From NCBI GenBank assembly GCA_003013855.2, contig ML058586.1, positions 3,586,196 to 3,650,195 of the forward strand: a DNA stretch of 64,000 nucleotides, written 5' to 3'. Origin of the DNA: Liriodendron chinense (taxonomy: Eukaryota; Streptophyta; Magnoliopsida; Magnoliales; Magnoliaceae). Numbering within the stretch: position 1 is the stretch's first letter; the number at the start of each line of letters is the position of its first letter. Positions 11,976 to 24,406 of the stretch are shown here, piece after piece. Below the pieces are notes generated by a model. That model had not been told where the DNA came from and did not search any database. It saw nothing but the letters and a program-made list of their open reading frames with translations. Position numbers and translations under genes: made by a program.

Positions 11976-12330
11976 CAGTTAACTAAAATGAGATGAATCT
12001 ATTTTTAAGTGGCACCAAACAGGCCCTTCAGAATTACGAACCGATGTATGGTTAAGCAACCGTGAAGAAAAAAATTAAGCATCGCTCCCTGGCTTCGATC
12101 ATTGAATCACGGGTGAAGATAATCGAACCCAGGTCGAGTTGTGGGCCATTTAGAGAGATTCTTTCGGTCCGAAACCATGAATTTTAATGACAATGTGTTC
12201 ATGACTAGTGCATTGATGTGGTGCAAAAAAACATTCATAAAAGAAACCCACCTGCAAATGAGTCTGGAATTAGTGATGCTGAGATGAGGATGAAGAGGAG
12301 AATGATTTTCTTAAGAAATGAGAAACCCAT
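8483..12330 (-). CDS. CIF: CIF-family peptide hormone precursor (CASPARIAN STRIP INTEGRITY FACTOR-like)
   Basis: Three coding exons: 12252-12330, 10609-10664 and 8483-8626, with GT-AG introns in phases 1 and 0, giving 92 aa. Residues 1-26 (MGFSFLKKIILLFILIS, then ...DSFA) form a signal peptide. A variable, charged middle follows. The last 21 residues (72-92) start DYETYDPAP and end PPFKLIPN. In Arabidopsis CIF1 and CIF2 the mature peptide is also 21 residues, starts with a DY tyrosine-sulfation motif and ends PPFKLIPN. Known family role: the peptide is sulfated by TPST, made in the stele, and perceived by the receptor kinases SGN3/GSO1 and GSO2 at the endodermis to seal the Casparian strip. 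The start is the only Met before the hydrophobic core. The introns are crowded with repeats (TA and GA microsatellites, MITEs, a SINE-like copy), but the exons are clean and no lesion is visible. Function in this species is inferred from the peptide. Confidence 0.92.
8685..8935. repeat. GGGCCCAC-family repeat in CIF intron 2
   Basis: Begins with GACCGTGTGGGGCCCACCATGATG and carries ATGATTCAGGTGGGCCACACC. A second half contains ACTCAAGTGGGCCACACCACG. It is a degenerate member of the dispersed family and lies wholly within the intron between CIF exons 2 and 3. Confidence 0.5.
9841..9871. repeat. GA microsatellite in CIF intron 2
   Basis: Uninterrupted GA dinucleotides, about 15 units. Likely length-polymorphic. 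Confidence 0.95.
10497..10555. repeat. TA microsatellite in CIF intron 2
   Basis: About 29 TA units, 53 bp downstream (on the minus strand) of the exon 2 donor site at 10608. Confidence 0.95.
10917..11040 (-). mobile_element. SINE-like element, copy B, in CIF intron 1
   Basis: The minus strand reads ACTCATGGCTCAGTTGTAGAC, resembling a tRNA A box, then GAGTTTCAACACGGATGTCATGG and GTACCTATTGTGGCATGTGTGT. It ends in an A-rich tail AAAATAATAATAATAATG. The same head block recurs at 32361-32450 and, diverged, at 63155-63235. Confidence 0.5.
11051..11312. mobile_element. MITE-like inverted-repeat element in CIF intron 1
   Basis: TGCCATGTTTGGATGATAAAC at the left mirrors GCATCCAAACATGCGGTGGCA at the right. 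Further in, TGAATTGAATTGCAATA mirrors TATAGCAATTCAATTCAA. No coding sequence. Confidence 0.6.
11571..11832. repeat. 93-bp direct duplication separated by TA repeats
   Basis: A block from ATTATGGTTTAGTGTGCGTT to ATCTAATAACATTTCATG occurs at 11571-11663 and 11740-11832 with a handful of differences. The spacer is almost entirely a TA array (11673-11741). Confidence 0.85.
11910..11973. repeat. TA microsatellite in CIF intron 1
   Basis: About 32 uninterrupted TA units immediately inside the right arm of the enclosing MITE-like element. Confidence 0.95.
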
Positions 12331-12365
12331 GATATAATGAACTAAAATAAACTTCCTTGTTGCAG

Positions 12366-12397
<32 letters not shown>

Positions 12398-12469
12398 TCT
12401 TCCTCTCCCCTTCTTTTTCAAGAGCATGAAATCAGAGATTCTTCCTTTCTATGTTGAAGAATGAGGTTG

Positions 12470-12503
<34 letters not shown>
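12366..12503. repeat. CT tract and GA microsatellite just upstream of the CIF start codon
   Basis: CT dinucleotides with a single interruption at 12366-12399, then (GA)n at 12473-12503. On the gene's strand the nearer tract is GA-rich and starts about 36 bp before the ATG, so it lies in the 5' UTR or core promoter. GAGA-type tracts are common in plant 5' regions. Any regulatory role is inference. Confidence 0.9.
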
Positions 12504-12504
<1 letters not shown>

Positions 12505-15500
12505 ATTGACATTGAAATATTTTATTTTTGTGAGAATGAAATATTTATGCTCTCTATGATTTAAAATTCAAAAAAAGAAGGGGAAAGGTGAGGGCAACCA
12601 CTTACTTTTCATGTTGGTTCGCCAATGTCTAAGATGCAAATCGACCCTTTTTTTTTATTTTATTTCTTTTTTAAGAGCAACGACTTCAAACACTTCTCAT
12701 TCACGCAAGGGTGTAAATGGGCCTGCCCACTAGCTAAGGATCCGGGTCCAAGCCTACCTCAGCCCACTAACCCAGTACAGGCAGCTAGGATTATCAATTA
12801 GCCGGGCCAAAGGCCTGTCCAAGCGCGACCCACAAAGTAAACCTACGCCAGTGCCCTGCTCGGGTCTGTGACAGGACATGGGCAGGCCCTAGTCCAGCCC
12901 AACCCAATTAATTTTTCGGCTGGGCCTCAGATCAAGTCATTATATCATGCAGGTAGATCAGACGTTTGATGTAGATGTCTGACCCATCTGATGAGCGAGC
13001 CAGCCTGATTTTTATGCCATGGGCCACAGCCGGTTCAATGGAGTTATGGAAGCGAAAGATCCTTCGGATCCGGTCATGCCATTACATTATATTGACATTT
13101 ACAAAAAAATAAAAAAAAAATGCTCAGGCAAAGATGGCGATCCAGCAGGTATGCCCCCATCCTGATGAACATCCCACATCTCATGCGTCATGTGCCAATT
13201 AGGCCCATGTGGGGCACTTGATTTCGGCCTTTTTTAATACCGCGGCCCATTCTACAAGGGCCCAATTGACAAACATCCAAGATCTCATACACGTGTACTA
13301 ATCCGGCACATGTGGGGAACTTGATTTTGGCCTAACAAGTTGATTTCATCTCAATGCATTGACAATTTCATGAGCTTATAAAGTCTTCTTTTAGTAAATT
13401 AATATATATTTTTCTAATGTAGACTTCTGCCAAGTTCTGTTCTAAGTGTAACATCATATAGGCCACAATGGAACATGGCCCACATTTAAAAATGAAGAGA
13501 ATGATACTTCCTTGAATAATAAAGACTTTGATAATCTGGAAGACAGTGATAGATGATACACTGGCGCTTAGAAATTTCGCAAAATTCACAAACGTTGCGT
13601 ACACGTAATTCAAATTAAACTGCCTAAACTATGGGTCAAGGTTTAGATGTATCATGTACCAATAATTATTTTTATTCGATTGCCCGACTATCAGATTGCC
13701 GGACATTTTATTCGACGGTTAAAAAATGAAAACTATCTCATGGTCCTACTTTACCAAACAAGTGTCCCTGAATCAGAGGCTATGATTGTTCAGACAACCT
13801 GAATTTTGAACATTGTGGTTTCTACACAATACATTCCAATTGTAAAATTTCTAATTGCCGGTGTATCAAGTGTCATACTCTACCAGAGCATCAAATATCA
13901 AATAATGATAAAATGGGGTTGCATAAAATAGCTTTGTGGATGTGTAGTGCTCTCAATTATCCAAAAAGACAAGGGACATGGCCACCTTATACAATTGAAA
14001 GGAATGTGGTTAGACATAAAGAGATCCACTACCTTGTTTAAACAATTCATATTCCTTCCATCTTTTTTGACATAGTCAAGATTATGATGGCCCATTTTTC
14101 TAAGGGCTGATCACCTACAAATAAAGGTGTACCACAAGTTATGGTACCATACTGTCCAACATGCCACTCGAATAGGACATCAGTGCCATGAAAACAGTAG
14201 GCCCCACCATCAAGATCACCTGGAACAAAAACCAGGCCTGTCCACTCATCAGGTGGACCACATCATTGGAATCAGTGAAACACCATAGGTCCGACTCAAC
14301 ATATTGGTGGGGCCCACCTAGTGCACTGGATCAGTTTAATTTTTTAGAAGGGTGATCATCCATAATGGGGTCCTATCGTTTTTATGGTAATGATTTCTTA
14401 CAAGAGTATTGCATGGTAGTGATCAGTTCTCTTTTTTCTTTGTGCAAGTGGCCCTACCATCCATAAATAGAATCCTTCATCCTTAATCATAAGTCATGGG
14501 TTAGTTATTGGAGATGAATCGACAGTAAGAGGACAAGCTTCGGAAATTGTATTAGCTTGGATTTTCAGTTTTTCGAAAGTGCGGCCGAATATCCAGCGAT
14601 CCAGACCATTGGAATGTTGGATGCTAATATGGATGGACGACACATTAAAAAAATCTCACTGGTTAGAAGGCCGTAGTAACTAATCTTGAGCCTCTTTTCA
14701 GTTGAATGGGGACGCTTGTTTCATCATGTCCTTGACCATCTATTTGAAATGGTGGACATTTTTGGGACATGGTCCATCAACGCCGGGACCAAACAAATCC
14801 AGTGGTCTAGATTACTAAGCAATGTGGTCAATTCGTACAAATGAAAGACCCACCATCATTGTCAATCGATCATGGCCCTTATCACCACCATCATCATCTA
14901 ATGGGCCATACATGAACAAAATGGACAATTCGAGAAAGTCCATCCAATAATCTAACAGGCACCAATGTGGCAATACTACCAGATCCTTCATAAGATGGGT
15001 CTTGTGACGTGTCATTGCCCAAAAAGGACCTGTCCAATTACATGAGGTGGGCCACACAAGAAAAGGAAAATTGGCATACATATAGCCGACCTGATGACTG
15101 GACCAGCATGCATTTTAGGACTACGACAGAACAAGATTGGTCCACCAAAAAATTCCGATCTCATGCACACAACCACTTTGGGAGGCGTGGATGGAAAATT
15201 GGATGGTTAAAAATAAAATGGCAAGCGGTCTAAATTCCATGGGCGAAATCAGTGTAATTTTTTGTTATGTTCAATCCACGATTGGGTCAGAGACTTGGAC
15301 GGTCTGGATTGTTGCAAAACCATGCCATTGTACGGTGGAAGTCATCACCGCGAACCGCTTTAGAGGTTTGCTCCAAAATGGAAGTGAAACTGGAGGGAGA
15401 TACACTTTTCTTTATCGTATCAGTGACCTAAATCCTGCTGCAGCACACGTGTAAGAGATCAGGACTGCTCATCCCATCAGCTTTTCATGGATGGGCAACT

Positions 15501-16179
15501 GCCCAAGCTTCAAACCAATCATCTGATTCTTACGGTCCATCAAAACTTTCCAGAACAGTTAATGAATGATGCACGTTTCAATTTGATGGTTGGGATTATC
15601 CAATCAATGCAACAATGTGATATAAGGGCCATGACCTACAGACAGTGGGGTCCACCCAGCACGATTAAAATCTCGTGTGAATTTGAATCAGCACAAAGAT
15701 CTCATCCATTGAGGGGCCCCAACTCCATTAGTTGAATTAAGCACTAGCAATTTTTGTTTCCACTGCAAAATCAGAGGCTAGGAAGGTTTCAATCAGTGTA
15801 ATTGTGCCATGGCCCATCTACACAGGGGCCCGCTGGTTGAACAGTTCCAATCATGGAGGATGGGCTCATTGCATCATTTTGGGTAGCCTACAGTTTCCCC
15901 ACACAGATTTAGAGCTTTCAGGGTTCTCTAATGATCTCGACCATCCATCTTTTGGGTCCCGTCAAAGCGCTGTGACATCCAAAATTCATACAGATGTACG
16001 ATCAGATGCATCTCTATGGACACCGATCAAAATCTGTCTTTCCCTTTTATATTTCTCAACAAATAAATCAATACCAACAAAGCCAGCAGCAGAAACACAA
16101 AACCCTCCTGAGAGATCTCTTAGCTGACAATACACACCTTTCCAACCAAATAAACACCGCTCCTCGCTGGTTTTCCTCC
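12504..16179. other. Intergenic region between CIF and PWP1
   Basis: About 3.6 kb without a supportable gene. GGCCTGCCC-type low-complexity sequence lies at 12710-12910. A MITE-like segment is at 13545-13910, and scattered GTGGGGCCCACC-like pieces occur (around 14190-14330). Short open frames between 14815 and 16130 do not join across splice sites or match a family. The PWP1 3' UTR must enter at the right end. Confidence 0.5.
13545..13910. mobile_element. MITE-like element, ATGATACAC/GTGTATCA family
   Basis: Contains GATGATACACTGGCGCTTAG near the left end, AAATTAAACTGCC and TTTAGATGTATCATG internally, and GTGTATCAAGTGTCATACTCT at the right end, which is inverse to the left end. The same plan is seen at 59945-60350, and a left half at 32230-32360. 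Confidence 0.5.
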
Positions 16180-19100
16180 TTAAGCTGCCGGCGTGGGGTT
16201 GGTTCTTTGATTGCTAGAACTCCCAAATCTCCGAACAACTCCATGTTCAGATAATGTGTCCCATACCTGTGGTGGCAATTCATTGGCTATGGTCAATCCA
16301 GGCAGTGAAGAAAAAGGATATCAGAAGTCGAAGAATAACACAGAAAGGTGGAAGAGGATTTGAATGCTCACTTCCAGTCTCCCTTTGGAGCCTCCAATTG
16401 CCAACAAGAAAGGGTTATCTTCTGAAAATGAAACTGAAAAAACCGCCCCCTGAAAATAGCATCCAGCACGGGCACAACAATGACAACAACCCAAGTCAGC
16501 TTCCTTTTTTTTCTTTTTTTCTTTTTTTATAAACGACTGCGTTTCTATTCAAAAAAAAAAAATGAACAAGAATAATCAAGGGTTGGATATTGCCCAATCC
16601 AAAAGATCTGGCCACCCCAATATCATCTACTACCATGTTTGGCTCATGTAGAACACAATAATAATAATCTCTTTACTTTTTTCTTCTTTTCCTTACTTTT
16701 TTCTTCTTTTCCTTTTTCTAAAAGGTCGGAAAGATCCCACAATACATCAATTACATACCTTGATGGACGCCTTCTTTTGTATTTTTTTCCAATGGCAATG
16801 TAGCAATACGCCCATTCAACTAGGGCCTGCCCAACGCAGTGGAATTTGGGCCTGGCCCATCTCAGGCCAAGCTTGGGCTAGAGTATCAGGCCCAAGGGCT
16901 GGGCCAGACACGAATTAAAATTCAGGCCTGTGTAAATACCTATCAGCCTGGCCCGTTAGGGTTTGCAAAGGTAATTTTGTAGTATCCCTTGGGCTCAGGC
17001 TCAGAATAAACATTTCAGGCTGAGCTCAGGCTGGACTACTTTGGCTCGTCGTGGGCACAGGTTGAACAATGCAGACCGGTCTTGGATAAAGCTTGGCCCG
17101 GCCTGTTGACAACCCTACATTTAGCCTAAAGATGTCAATTACTCAACAAATCCTTACATAATAAGCTTATTCTACTAGGGGTAAGCTTTTCTGAATGTGG
17201 AGGCTCATCCACGGACATTGTGTTGTGCATACTGCAATCCAGATCATCCAAATTATAGCCCCCCTTGTTGGATGGAACATAGACCAAAAGCTACACTGGT
17301 TGGAGCTGGTTTGGCCACCTGAATTTGAACCGGCATCTAGTCATCCACTCCATGGACACCAATTGGTTGATCAACCCATTTTAAAAGGAATTGGATATTC
17401 AGCTTTGTTAAAATCAGCAACCCACCGAAGGAGAATGGAAACCTCTTAAACACGGTAACCCATACACAAACAAAAATGTTGAGGCATAACTGGAGCTGCT
17501 CACCCCTTACTGCCCCTCAAGCAATGATCCAGACTTTTTATTTAGAGGGTCTCACCATAGGTGGGCCGCATGAAAGAAAAAAAAATCTCACTCGTCAGAG
17601 ATCCCACCAGTCCATATAGAGGTCAGCTGGAAACAACAGCCAAGAAAAGCAGTTCCTTACCTTTTGCATGAAAGTTGTATGGAAGTGGAGGATCTCTAAT
17701 CAGTGAGACTTCAGCTATGTAGCCCATAAACAATGGGACCATCTAGATGAATGGTTTGGATCATCACATGGACCTCCAGGTCACCATCTTCCTTAGCATT
17801 CCCAATGATAAAATAATAAAGCCGCACTTACAGCTTTAGGATTCTTGGATGCAACACAGGAGGGTTGATTGTTCGATATATCCCAGAGTTTCACCTGAAA
17901 AATACACACATGAGGTGCACCATGATAATAAAAAAGTCTATGCAAAAATAAAGGATGTTAAAATGGTAAGCCTACCATTTTATCGGATGACCCAGTCGCA
18001 AGCAGCTGCAAAAAGAGTGACAGTCATTTCAATAAATTACCTTGGAAAGTTTTTCTTTTTTTTTTTCTCTGAATTGAAAGTAACCTATGAAAAGCTCATG
18101 TTGAGCATGAGAATGAAGAACATACATTAGCTGCAGATGGATTATAGGAGATTGTACAAACGGCTTTATCATGTGCATGGAGAGTGAAACTTGGTTTGGA
18201 ACCAGAACTTGAGTTGGAAGCAGCTGCTCGAATGTCGAAACCTTGAACTGTACCATCTTCAAGGCTAACCTGAGGACATTCAGAGAAGTATTAGCCTGAG
18301 CCAATTCATATTTTTCCATCCAGAACGTAATAAAAACTCATACTTGGCTCAGGAATTGGGTCCTTCAGTTGTTCAAATTTGACAGGCCAAGTCAATAAGC
18401 TAGTACGCACTTTTTCAGTTTTTTGTATAATTGGGATTTGTACAGTGCCAGACTAAAGCAAACTGACATGGCAGAGTTCCTAGTTGATTTGCAAGTCTTC
18501 AAATGAGAAAGTATGTTGGTGAACAATCTGTCAATAAATCAAACAGAATTACATAGCAAGGAGCTTTTTAGAAATGGTGTCATGTCAACATGTGGAAACA
18601 TGACGATGTGCATATGTGACTCCTGGACACCACTCAAAGTATATAACTGATATTTTTTGGTTGGTAGAGACTTAACTTTGATGGCGCAATTCTAAATTCA
18701 AAAAAAAAAAAAAAAAAAGAGTATAGATTCATACATGTCACTTCCAAAACCACGGATGGGATGATCCATGGAAGCAGAATCTACGGCAAGGAAGACTTGA
18801 AAATTTTTAGTTGAAGATTCACTGGGGTCTATTGAGAGTGGAAGGAGACTAAAAATAATCACCTACTGGGAGTCCGCCAGGTGGTCTGAGCTGTGAAGGT
18901 CATCTTATATACTCAAAATCTCTAACTTTTTCTTTTTGGAATATAACTTGGTCATTTTCAGAAAGAAAAGCTTTTTAGGTTTACCACTTCTTCTTTTTTC
19001 TTTTTTTTTGAAAGCTATCACTATTTCAAATTAATTTGACAAAAGTAGTTACAAAAACTACTAGTTATAACATACATGGGATACATGGGATATTTGCAGA

Positions 19101-22100
19101 TTGGGCTTCTAGGAGTTTCCCATGTCCAACACCCCATATTTTTCTTTTTGTCTAATAATGACGCATTTCCATGTTCAAGTTATGTAGTGTGATGTTGTGA
19201 AATTTCAAATGAAGTCAAACCAGTGAAATTCATCTATAACTTGAATTGAAATGGTTAGAAAGATTACCACAAAAGAGTGTTCATTGTGCGGATCCCATTC
19301 CAAGCTTTCGACATCAGCTACAACCTCCCATTTAGTACCATCTTGTGAGGGTGCCCTCATGTCCATCTGCAGTTCATAAACATAGGAGACAATTCAGGCT
19401 AAGGTGTCCATGTGCATATAAAAAAATACTTGAGAGCAACACAATGCAGATTTGGAGGAATTACAGCCCTTAGATTGTTTAATGGGGTATAACTAATGTG
19501 GATAATATTTAGTTGCACTAGAAACCTTTCTCATAAACAACTTGTAAGTAGGAAGTACTTTCATAGAAGAACCAATAACTCGAGTGACTTGTGAAAAATT
19601 CAAGTAAATTCAGCTCCCGAAAGAGGCATGAACTATCACTATCTTCTCCTTACCTTCAACTTGATGTATTAAATCACATCCTAGTAACATGGGAGCTAGC
19701 AATGTTCAACTCAGAACTTGGGCCAGTCAACTCAGCTTGGCAGAGCCCCAAGTAGGGAATAATAACTCCTTTGCTTTAATATTAATACATAAATAATGCA
19801 CATTCATAGATTTTTCTTTTTCAAAATACCAATACGATACATGTCAGCCGATATGTATCAGCCAATATTTGAACCTCACTAGTATTCAGGAATGAACCCG
19901 TAATTGTCAATTTTCATAAATAGAATGCACCATCCTCCTGGTCCTAGGAAAAATCATATACATCTTTGTTTTTACAAATGATCTAGAAATGCATGTTGGG
20001 AAAAAAAAGCGTTCAAACGTTTAAGTTCACAACAGATAGTGTTCTCTTACCATGACTACTGAGTGATCAAAAGACCCACTAAGAAGAACTTCTGGCACAT
20101 GCCGGTTCCATGCAACTGCTTGGACCTGTAACAAGATCGAGAGAAATAGGAAGAGGCAAAAATCAACAATTAAATTCTTTCTATAAATTTATGCTTCACT
20201 AGAACACGCTACAAAAGATGCTGGCTATAAGGCTCACGAACCTAGCAAGACATGGGGATTGGAATGCTAAGTGAGCTTCTAGGGGAAGATGGTTGGCTGT
20301 GAAGCATGTATTTCGTTGAGGGGAAAAAATAAAGGGGATTACGCTAGTTTCTTTTCTTTTTTCATTTAATAAACAAAACCAGTATTTTTTTTTTTTAATG
20401 ATGTCAGGGTGTGCCCACCCCATTTTAAGGCGAAGACTACTCCCTGCAGATGCACGCAATCACCCAGAAACCACATGCATTGGGTAATCCTGGGGAGGGG
20501 CATCGAATTCACGTCTGTGGGGAGCACACCCATGACGCTTGCCATTCGCCCAAATCCTGTGCAGGTAACAGAAACCACTATTTAAAATATCATATATACA
20601 AAAATATCTTCTAAGAGGAACTATATGATCCTCAACTGGTATAAGCACGAGTGGGACAGTAATCCAGACGGTGCTGGCCACAAGAAGTCAGCCTTTGATT
20701 GTTCTATCAAGGAGGCTTTCAGATATCATCTATACAAGAGATCAATCATCTGGATCAATGAAACATGACCCCAACTGAACAAACTGAAAACCCAAGTCTA
20801 CCCTGCATATGCATATAGAGAAATAATGAATTCTGAATACATTAGAGAAATAATGATGTAACTACGCATATAGAGATTGGTTGAGGATCATGTAACTACA
20901 CTTTACATAAAGAGAAATAATGAATTCCAAATACAAATCAACCACCATGAAAGTCAAAACTCCTTCCAAGCAATCAGATTCGGGTTTGCGGCAGGTACAG
21001 TGAGTATATAGCCTAGAGAGAAGGCATCCAGTTAGAGCAAACTGATGCGCTTCAGTCATCAGATCAAGGAGCTTGGTAAATTAGATTGTGTGTGTGTGTG
21101 TGTGTTAGGGTTCCAACTATACTATCATTGGAAGATACCTAAGATATAACTTGTTCAATAACATAGAGTCAAATAAAAGAACTGGATTAGTTTAAGGGAA
21201 GAAGAATGACAACATAATCTTAGCCTTTTAAATAATAAGAAAAAGCACTGATGCATTGCATTTGCATTCCAAAGCACAACAAAAAGAAGAAGAAGAAGAA
21301 GTAAAAAATAAAATCTCAAAATAAACTATGGATACTGTAGGTTAAGAGAAAAATTGCCTTGTCTGTATGATGTTCCATTGTGAGAGGGCATTTCCCTGTA
21401 GCCACATCCCAAACCTTGACAGACTTGTCCGCACTTGCACTGGCTAGGACATTCCTGAATTTATGAAGCAGCAGCAATAATTAAATCATCATAAGAATGA
21501 GAGGAATAACATTATACTTGACCCAAATATGAACTGTATCCTCAGGTCTTGAGTTCATATAACTGGGGCCCATGGTTTGCCAGTCCAGATCTTTCATTTG
21601 ATGGGCCACCTTATAAATGGAAAATGCTCCAATTATCACCCAAATTAGAAGATCCTAGCCATCCATCTTTGGTTTTTTTTTTTTTTTCCTGCCAAATGTG
21701 GGCCTTGATTGCCTTAACTATCTATTTGCAAGCCAGACGCTTAAGGGCTAGGACCATCCCATCAGGGAGATTTTGGGGAAATGAACCATTCATAGAAGGA
21801 CACATCAGATCTAACAGTCTAGATTACCAAACCATACAGCCCAGTTGTAGGAACTGAAGACCTAAGAACAGGGATCACAAAGTACTGAATCAAAAGTGTA
21901 GACTGTTATGGGCCCCATGGTCTGATAATCTAGATTGTTGATCTGATAGGGAACTAGAATACATCACATCATCCAAGCATTGTGCACTCACCTGATCTCC
22001 TTGTTCCATGCAAGACCGAGTACAGAATCTTGGTGGCTGTCCTTTTTGTATTTGACTGATGTCTACAGTAATCAAATTTCCACATTTAGTAAGAACACAT

Positions 22101-23119
22101 ATTAGAAAATGTGAACGCATCTAAATCTAGAATCTAATAAGCACTCAAAACATTGTTGAAAGGACAAGTAGAACAGCTGTAGAGTTCATGGGAAAATTTA
22201 CTGAAAACACCCTACTTTTGGATCTTTTGAATTGACGGAAATAGCTTATGAAAATAACATGATACCATCCACTCTTATCTAGATGACTTGGTCATTTGAT
22301 AAGGTGAGTTGAGGGTATCTACATCAATTCAAAGGTGTTGGGGAAGTCATAAATTCCTCTGTTGAAGAATCGGGACTTCAGATTGAAGTGCACGAGGAAG
22401 CAATTCCCTATATTATTTAAGAATAGGAATCTAGGAAGCATATTCATTTATTTCTTTCTTGGAACTAAGAGAGATGGATGCTAGTGATAGAAAAGGCAAG
22501 ATACAAAATAAACTAGAGGATGAAGTTTCCACAAACGAACAAATGTTACGTCAGATCTTAAGCTTAAAACTATCAAATGTATGCAGGAAACAATCAAAAA
22601 AGAAAGTTTTCAATTATGAAACCAAGTTTCAAATGTAATTGACAGTAAAGGAAGAAAATAATCACAGACCTTCTTGCCTTTTTTCTTCTTCTTGGAAATG
22701 CCCCCTAATATCATAAATGGTTGTACTTCATCAATCTGAAAAAGAAAATGTAGACGAGCTATGAAGGACTCAACATACAAAATGCTTACTTAAGGTATAA
22801 AGGATGTCCAAGAATAGAAAGAAGTCATATTTTCTCAAGGATGAGTTGTGTCAACCAATAAGAAATATGAAGTCACGTACAAGGTCAAGGTCCCAAATTT
22901 CAATAGCAGGTTCCATCGAGCCCACAGCTATAAAGTTTCCTGCCATCATCAGGAAGAGTCAAACCATGTGCCAAAAGGGAAGGGGGGGGGCATGCATGAA
23001 ACATTAAAAAACAACTAAAACATTAGAAATATAAAAAGAAAAGAAAAGACAAAAGAAGAAATTGCCAACAATAATAACGATCTTTGAAAAAACAGTAATC
23101 AATGAGAAGTATCAGAACC

Positions 23120-23151
<32 letters not shown>

Positions 23152-24354
23152 TGTGATTTTCACTATGCAACTTCGGCTTTGCCGCCAATGTGTCATATGT
23201 GTTGGACATCTGAACAACACAAAAGGTGGGCCACACCATGAATATTACCTCACAAGAAGGTCAAGCAATCCACTCGTTAGGTGGGCCACACATGTGAATT
23301 GAGTCAAATCAGAGGCTGTCCATTGATTTCAATAGTGGCCCACCTAAGATTGACCACCTTATTTTTGCACAAGGTGGCCCTCATGGTGTGCCCCGCCTAT
23401 TGCATGGATCAGATGTCCAATACATGATATGATATGCTAACGAGAAAGGAGGGGTTGCAACTTCCATGTGAACTTTCGCAAACATGGGATGCATGTGTTC
23501 TAATGTATTTCTAGCTGTTCATCATCATCACCAAAACCATGGCCCAGCTATCTGTGGTCGGCTTTACAATCTTGTTTCACCAATCAATCCTATCTAAGAT
23601 CCTATCCTTGGTAAGTGAACAGGCTTTCATATACCCTCTCACCATCTCAATCTAAGTCAATTTAGGTCTTCCTCCCATCCTCTTTTAAGCCCTTCTACCC
23701 AAATCAATGCTCCCCTCCTCAGCGAAGCCATTCTGCTCTCCATTGCACATGACCAAATCATTTATGCTCTCCAGTCATTTTAATCCCCCACTGGGACTAT
23801 CCTTAGCTTGCTTTGGATGACCCCACTTTTAATTCTATCCTTCCTATCTTCCCGCACATCCATCTCAACATCCTCATCTTTGCAATACTCATCTACACAC
23901 ATTGCTTTCTAATTGTCCAACACTCTGCCCTATGTAGCATAGGCATTTGAATAGTTGTCTTGTAAAAAAAAATGTATCTCCACCTATGTGCATGACTGCA
24001 TATAGTTTTCTACCTCTGATGCTTTTATGAACTCCTTTTCATGAATATCCATGAACAAATTTTAGATAACACATTTTTGTACATCATTATATATCTCTAC
24101 AGAAATGTCAGTTTTTTGGGTTTTCCAGGTCCCCCAATGTCTAGCACCGACCTGTTTTCATGACCAAGCCATAGCTAGATGAATGCGATGGTCCTCAAAT
24201 ATGATCCTATTATGCTTTTTTAATGGCCTTAATTAACGTTATCGATTTCAGAAGAATTAGAATCAAATAAACAAGTTCCTAACATATGCAACACCAAAAT
24301 TAAGGCAAAATCCAACCTTCAAATTTCCCAAACTAAAATCCCAGCATGACCCAA

Positions 24355-24406
<52 letters not shown>

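Larger units (their letters stand above)
11371..12028. mobile_element. MITE-like element with nested repeats in CIF intron 1
   Basis: The arms TAGGACCTGTTTGGTTTGCC and ACTTAAAAATGAGTTCATCT (left) are inverse to AGATGAATCTATTTTTAAGT and GGCACCAAACAGGCCCTT (right). The arms are about 600 bp apart. Between them lie two TA microsatellites and a 93-bp direct duplication. A truncated relative is at 33060-33162. Confidence 0.6.

Noticed and set aside
12075..12140. B-box-like CTGGGTTCGATTATC on the minus strand
   Set aside because: No A box at the right spacing and no cloverleaf; not called as a tRNA or SINE.
14815..16127. Cluster of short open frames between CIF and PWP1
   Set aside because: They do not connect through splice sites, have no domain, and contain pieces of dispersed repeats.
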